NCBI RefSeq assembly: GCF_000292525.1
Contig: NZ_AEYF01000055.1
Coordinates: 124,001 to 188,000 of the forward strand
Reading direction: 5' to 3'
DNA from: Rhizobium sp. CCGE 510
GTDB lineage: Bacteria; Pseudomonadota; Alphaproteobacteria; Rhizobiales; Rhizobiaceae
DNA: 64,000 nt
Shown here: in pieces, positions 62,218-64,000 of the stretch
How the letters are laid out: the number at the start of each line of letters is the position of its first letter
Position numbering within the stretch: position 1 is the stretch's first letter
Translations under genes and position numbers: made by a program
The notes under the pieces: generated by a model
Seen by the model: only the letters and a program-made list of their open reading frames with translations
What the model was told of the DNA's origin: nothing
Database searches by the model: none

Positions 62218-62676
62218 TTACTGGCAGACATCGACCCAACTGGCGCCGGTCAGCTCGGCCAGCCGCCCGGTTTCGATGCGCACGGCCGAATTCGTCGAGC
62301 CAGCCGCCGGCACGACCTCGTCAAAGCGTTTCAGCGAGATATCGCAATAGATCGGCAGCGGCGAGGGCAGGCCGAACGGGCAGACGCCGCCGACCGGATG
62401 GCTGGTGACCGCCGCCACCTCTTCGGCGTCGAGCATCCGTCCCTTGGTTCCGAACGTATCCTTGAACTTGCGATTGTCGAGCCTGGCCGTGCCGCCGGCA
62501 ACGACCAGCATTACCTGCTGGCCGACACGCAGGCAGATTGTCTTGGCGATCTGCGCGGGCTCGACGCCATGAGCTTCGGCGGCAAGCGCCACCGTCGAGG
62601 AGCTCTCGCCGGTTTCGATGATTTCGATGTCGGGTGCATACGCACGGAGGAAAGCGCGGACGGATTCGAGGCTCAT
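62218..62676 (-). CDS. YbaK/EbsC-family aminoacyl-tRNA deacylase
   Basis: A 152-residue single-domain protein. LAAEAHGVEPAQIAKTICLRVG contains the catalytic Lys region, KFKDTFGTKGRMLDAEEVAAVTSHPVGGVCPFGL is the family core, and STNSAVRIE follows. Relatives hydrolyse mischarged tRNA(Pro) (YbaK/ProX type). The start follows a GATGAGC leader with no unusual feature. Stands alone between the Tim44 gene and the sugar-binding gene. Confidence 0.88.
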   Translation of the reverse strand: MSLESVRAFLRAYAPDIEIIETGESSSTVALAAEAHGVEPAQIAKTICLRVGQQVMLVVAGGTARLDNRKFKDTFGTKGRMLDAEEVAAVTSHPVGGVCPFGLPSPLPIYCDISLKRFDEVVPAAGSTNSAVRIETGRLAELTGASWVDVCQ

Positions 62677-63004
62677 CGGGGCATGCTAGCGCATCGGCCC
62701 GACAATCGGAACCGATTTACCGAAAGCGCGATGCGCGGATTGAAAGTGTTGCAGCCTCCTTTTCCCGTCTGCAAAGACGCGCGGCGCTGCAAGGGGAAAA
62801 GACGCCCGTTGAAAACCGCCGCTTGCAAGTCTGAGAGACATCGTCATAATAATTTTGCACACGTGCTCAATTTTGTCATTCGGCCGTTACATCGAACCCA
62901 TAGAGCGGGACTTGTCACGTTTTCGTGGGGTTTCGGAGCGGCCATCATCAGCAGTGCTGACCCGCCAAGAGGCTTCACACTGCTCTTCTAGGGAGACGAA
63001 GAAG
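62677..63004. other. Promoter region of the sugar-binding protein gene
   Basis: 328 bases with no credible gene. An AT-rich part at about 62842-62880 (CATAATAATTTTGC) and a CACGTG core at 62863-62868 may belong to a promoter or operator. GGGAGACGAAGAAG before ATG 63005 is the ribosome-binding site. Confidence 0.35.
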
Positions 63005-64000
63005 ATGACCATCTTGCCGACACTGAAATCCCTCGCCGTCGCTGCCGCGATCCTGGCGTCGAGTTCTGCCATTGCGCTTGCCAAGGACGTTCACATTAGC
63101 GTCTGGGCCGGCGGCACCGGCCCGAACGACGTCTATCGCCTGGACGCCATCGAAATCGCAGCCCAGCAGCTGCAGCGCGAAGCCGCCCTCAAGGGCGAAG
63201 ACCTGAAGATCACCGTCGAGAAGAAGCCCTATTCTGCCTGGGAGGACTTCAAGCAGGCGCTGACCCTTGCGGCGGAAGCCAAGACCGCGCCGAACATCGT
63301 CGTCAGCGGCCACGAAGACATCGCGCCATGGTCGCAGGCAGGCCTCATCGTTCCGATCGAGGATTACGTCGATCTCGACTCCTGGCCGCTCAGCGACATC
63401 TATGAAAACCTGTTGAAGATCGCCTCTTATAACGGCGCCGTCTACGGTATTCCGCAGGATGCCGAGTCCCGTCCGATGTTCTTCTGGAAGCCTTACATGA
63501 AGGCGATCGGCTACAGCGACGCCGATCTGGATGCGTTGCCGCAAAGTGTCCAGGACGGCAAGTATACCATGAAGAACCTGCTCGAAGACGCCAAGAAGAT
63601 GCAGGACAAAGGCCTCGTCCAGCCCGGCTACGGTTTCTATCCGCGCACCAGCAACGGCCCCGACTACTGGCAGTTCTACACCAGCTTCGGCGGCACGATG
63701 GAAGAAGGCGGCAAGCTCGTTTTCGACAAGGCCGCGATGACCCGCACCTATCAGTTCTTCGCCGATGCCGTGAAATCGGGTGTCACCAAGAAGAACCATA
63801 TCGGCATGCCTGGTGATCAGTGGTGGAAAGAAGTCGCCACCGGCAAGGCCGGCATCTGGGACGGCGGCACCTGGCATTATGCCCGCCTCGTCAACCAGGA
63901 AGGCCTGAAGGACTTCTTCGGCAATGTGATCTTCACGCTGATCCCCGCCGGCGAAGGCGGCAAGGCCAACACGCTGACCCATCCGCTGGTCTACCTGCTG
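63005..64000 (+). CDS. ABC transporter sugar-binding protein, 3' part cut by window edge
   Basis: 332 codons visible, open to the right edge. Signal peptide about 1-27 (KSLAVAAAILASSSAIALAK). Family 1 solute-binding features are VHISVWAGGTGPNDVYRLDAIEIA, FKQALTLAAEAKTAPNIVVSGHEDIAPWSQAG and GIPQDAESRPMFFWKPYMKAIG. Probably the first gene of a sugar or polyol importer beyond the window; the ligand is unknown. Confidence 0.88.
   Translation, partial: MTILPTLKSLAVAAAILASSSAIALAKDVHISVWAGGTGPNDVYRLDAIEIAAQQLQREAALKGEDLKITVEKKPYSAWEDFKQALTLAAEAKTAPNIVVSGHEDIAPWSQAGLIVPIEDYVDLDSWPLSDIYENLLKIASYNGAVYGIPQDAESRPMFFWKPYMKAIGYSDADLDALPQSVQDGKYTMKNLLEDAKKMQDKGLVQPGYGFYPRTSNGPDYWQFYTSFGGTMEEGGKLVFDKAAMTRTYQFFADAVKSGVTKKNHIGMPGDQWWKEVATGKAGIWDGGTWHYARLVNQEGLKDFFGNVIFTLIPAGEGGKANTLTHPLVYLL

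Noticed and set aside
62975..63982. Minus-strand frame of 335 codons
   Set aside because: Antisense to the sugar-binding protein gene, which has a clear signal peptide and family motifs.

Overview
The window looks like part of a large secondary replicon (megaplasmid or chromid) of a Rhizobium-type alphaproteobacterium. It is GC-rich and gene-dense, and it carries a repABC replication/partition cassette with parS sites, plasmid-type O-antigen/exopolysaccharide genes and many ABC transporter operons. The species is my inference from the style of the genes; I ran no search. I see no tRNA, rRNA, CRISPR array or insertion sequence.

Layout. 1-8.9 kb: partial ABC-F ATPase, small conserved protein, aldose epimerase, an emrAB-type efflux pair with divergent TetR, mannonate dehydratase UxuA with a GntR regulator, and two small stress-type proteins. 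9.6-13.7 kb: polysaccharide genes (polymerase/ligase, CapD-type epimerase/dehydratase, sugar transferase). 14-17.7 kb: repCBA on the minus strand, with two copies of a parS-like 16-mer and a candidate counter-transcribed RNA; repA is frameshifted and the conserved repC leader is out of frame. 18-20.8 kb: XRE regulator, BTAD/TPR regulator and a small protein. 21.2-27.4 kb: MFS exporter, FMN reductase, MetQNI-type importer and a flavin monooxygenase, a likely sulfur-scavenging block. 27.5-33.7 kb: methylmalonyl-CoA mutase, FAH-family protein, two Gfo/Idh oxidoreductases (one frameshifted) and a VOC protein.

33.7-43.6 kb (minus strand): the most informative system. A guanidine-I (ykkC) riboswitch with a terminator-type expression platform precedes a binding protein, permease, ATPase, two DUF1989 proteins, a 'urea carboxylase' and an allophanate hydrolase. 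Together they read as a guanidine import and degradation operon (guanidine to carboxyguanidine to allophanate to ammonia and CO2), with a short ORF stub at its end. 43.8-51.0 kb: AraC regulator diverging from a sugar ABC operon that ends in a fused Gfo/Idh plus aldo-keto reductase. 51.1-51.7 kb: a toxin-antitoxin pair with a frameshifted toxin.

51.8-58.9 kb (minus strand): a complete cytochrome bd oxidase locus in the order regulator-cydD-cydC-cydA-cydB-cydX, including a 40-residue CydX. A 20-bp palindrome lies just before the regulator and a perfect FNR/FixK box lies further upstream, which suggests low-oxygen control. 59.1-64 kb: HupE-type permease, frameshifted 2-hydroxyacid dehydrogenase, Tim44-domain protein, YbaK-type deacylase and the start of a sugar-binding protein.

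Five loci show reading-frame breaks (repA, repC leader, Gfo/Idh, parE-type toxin, hydroxyacid dehydrogenase). One lies in a G run. The sequence alone cannot separate sequencing error from real decay.
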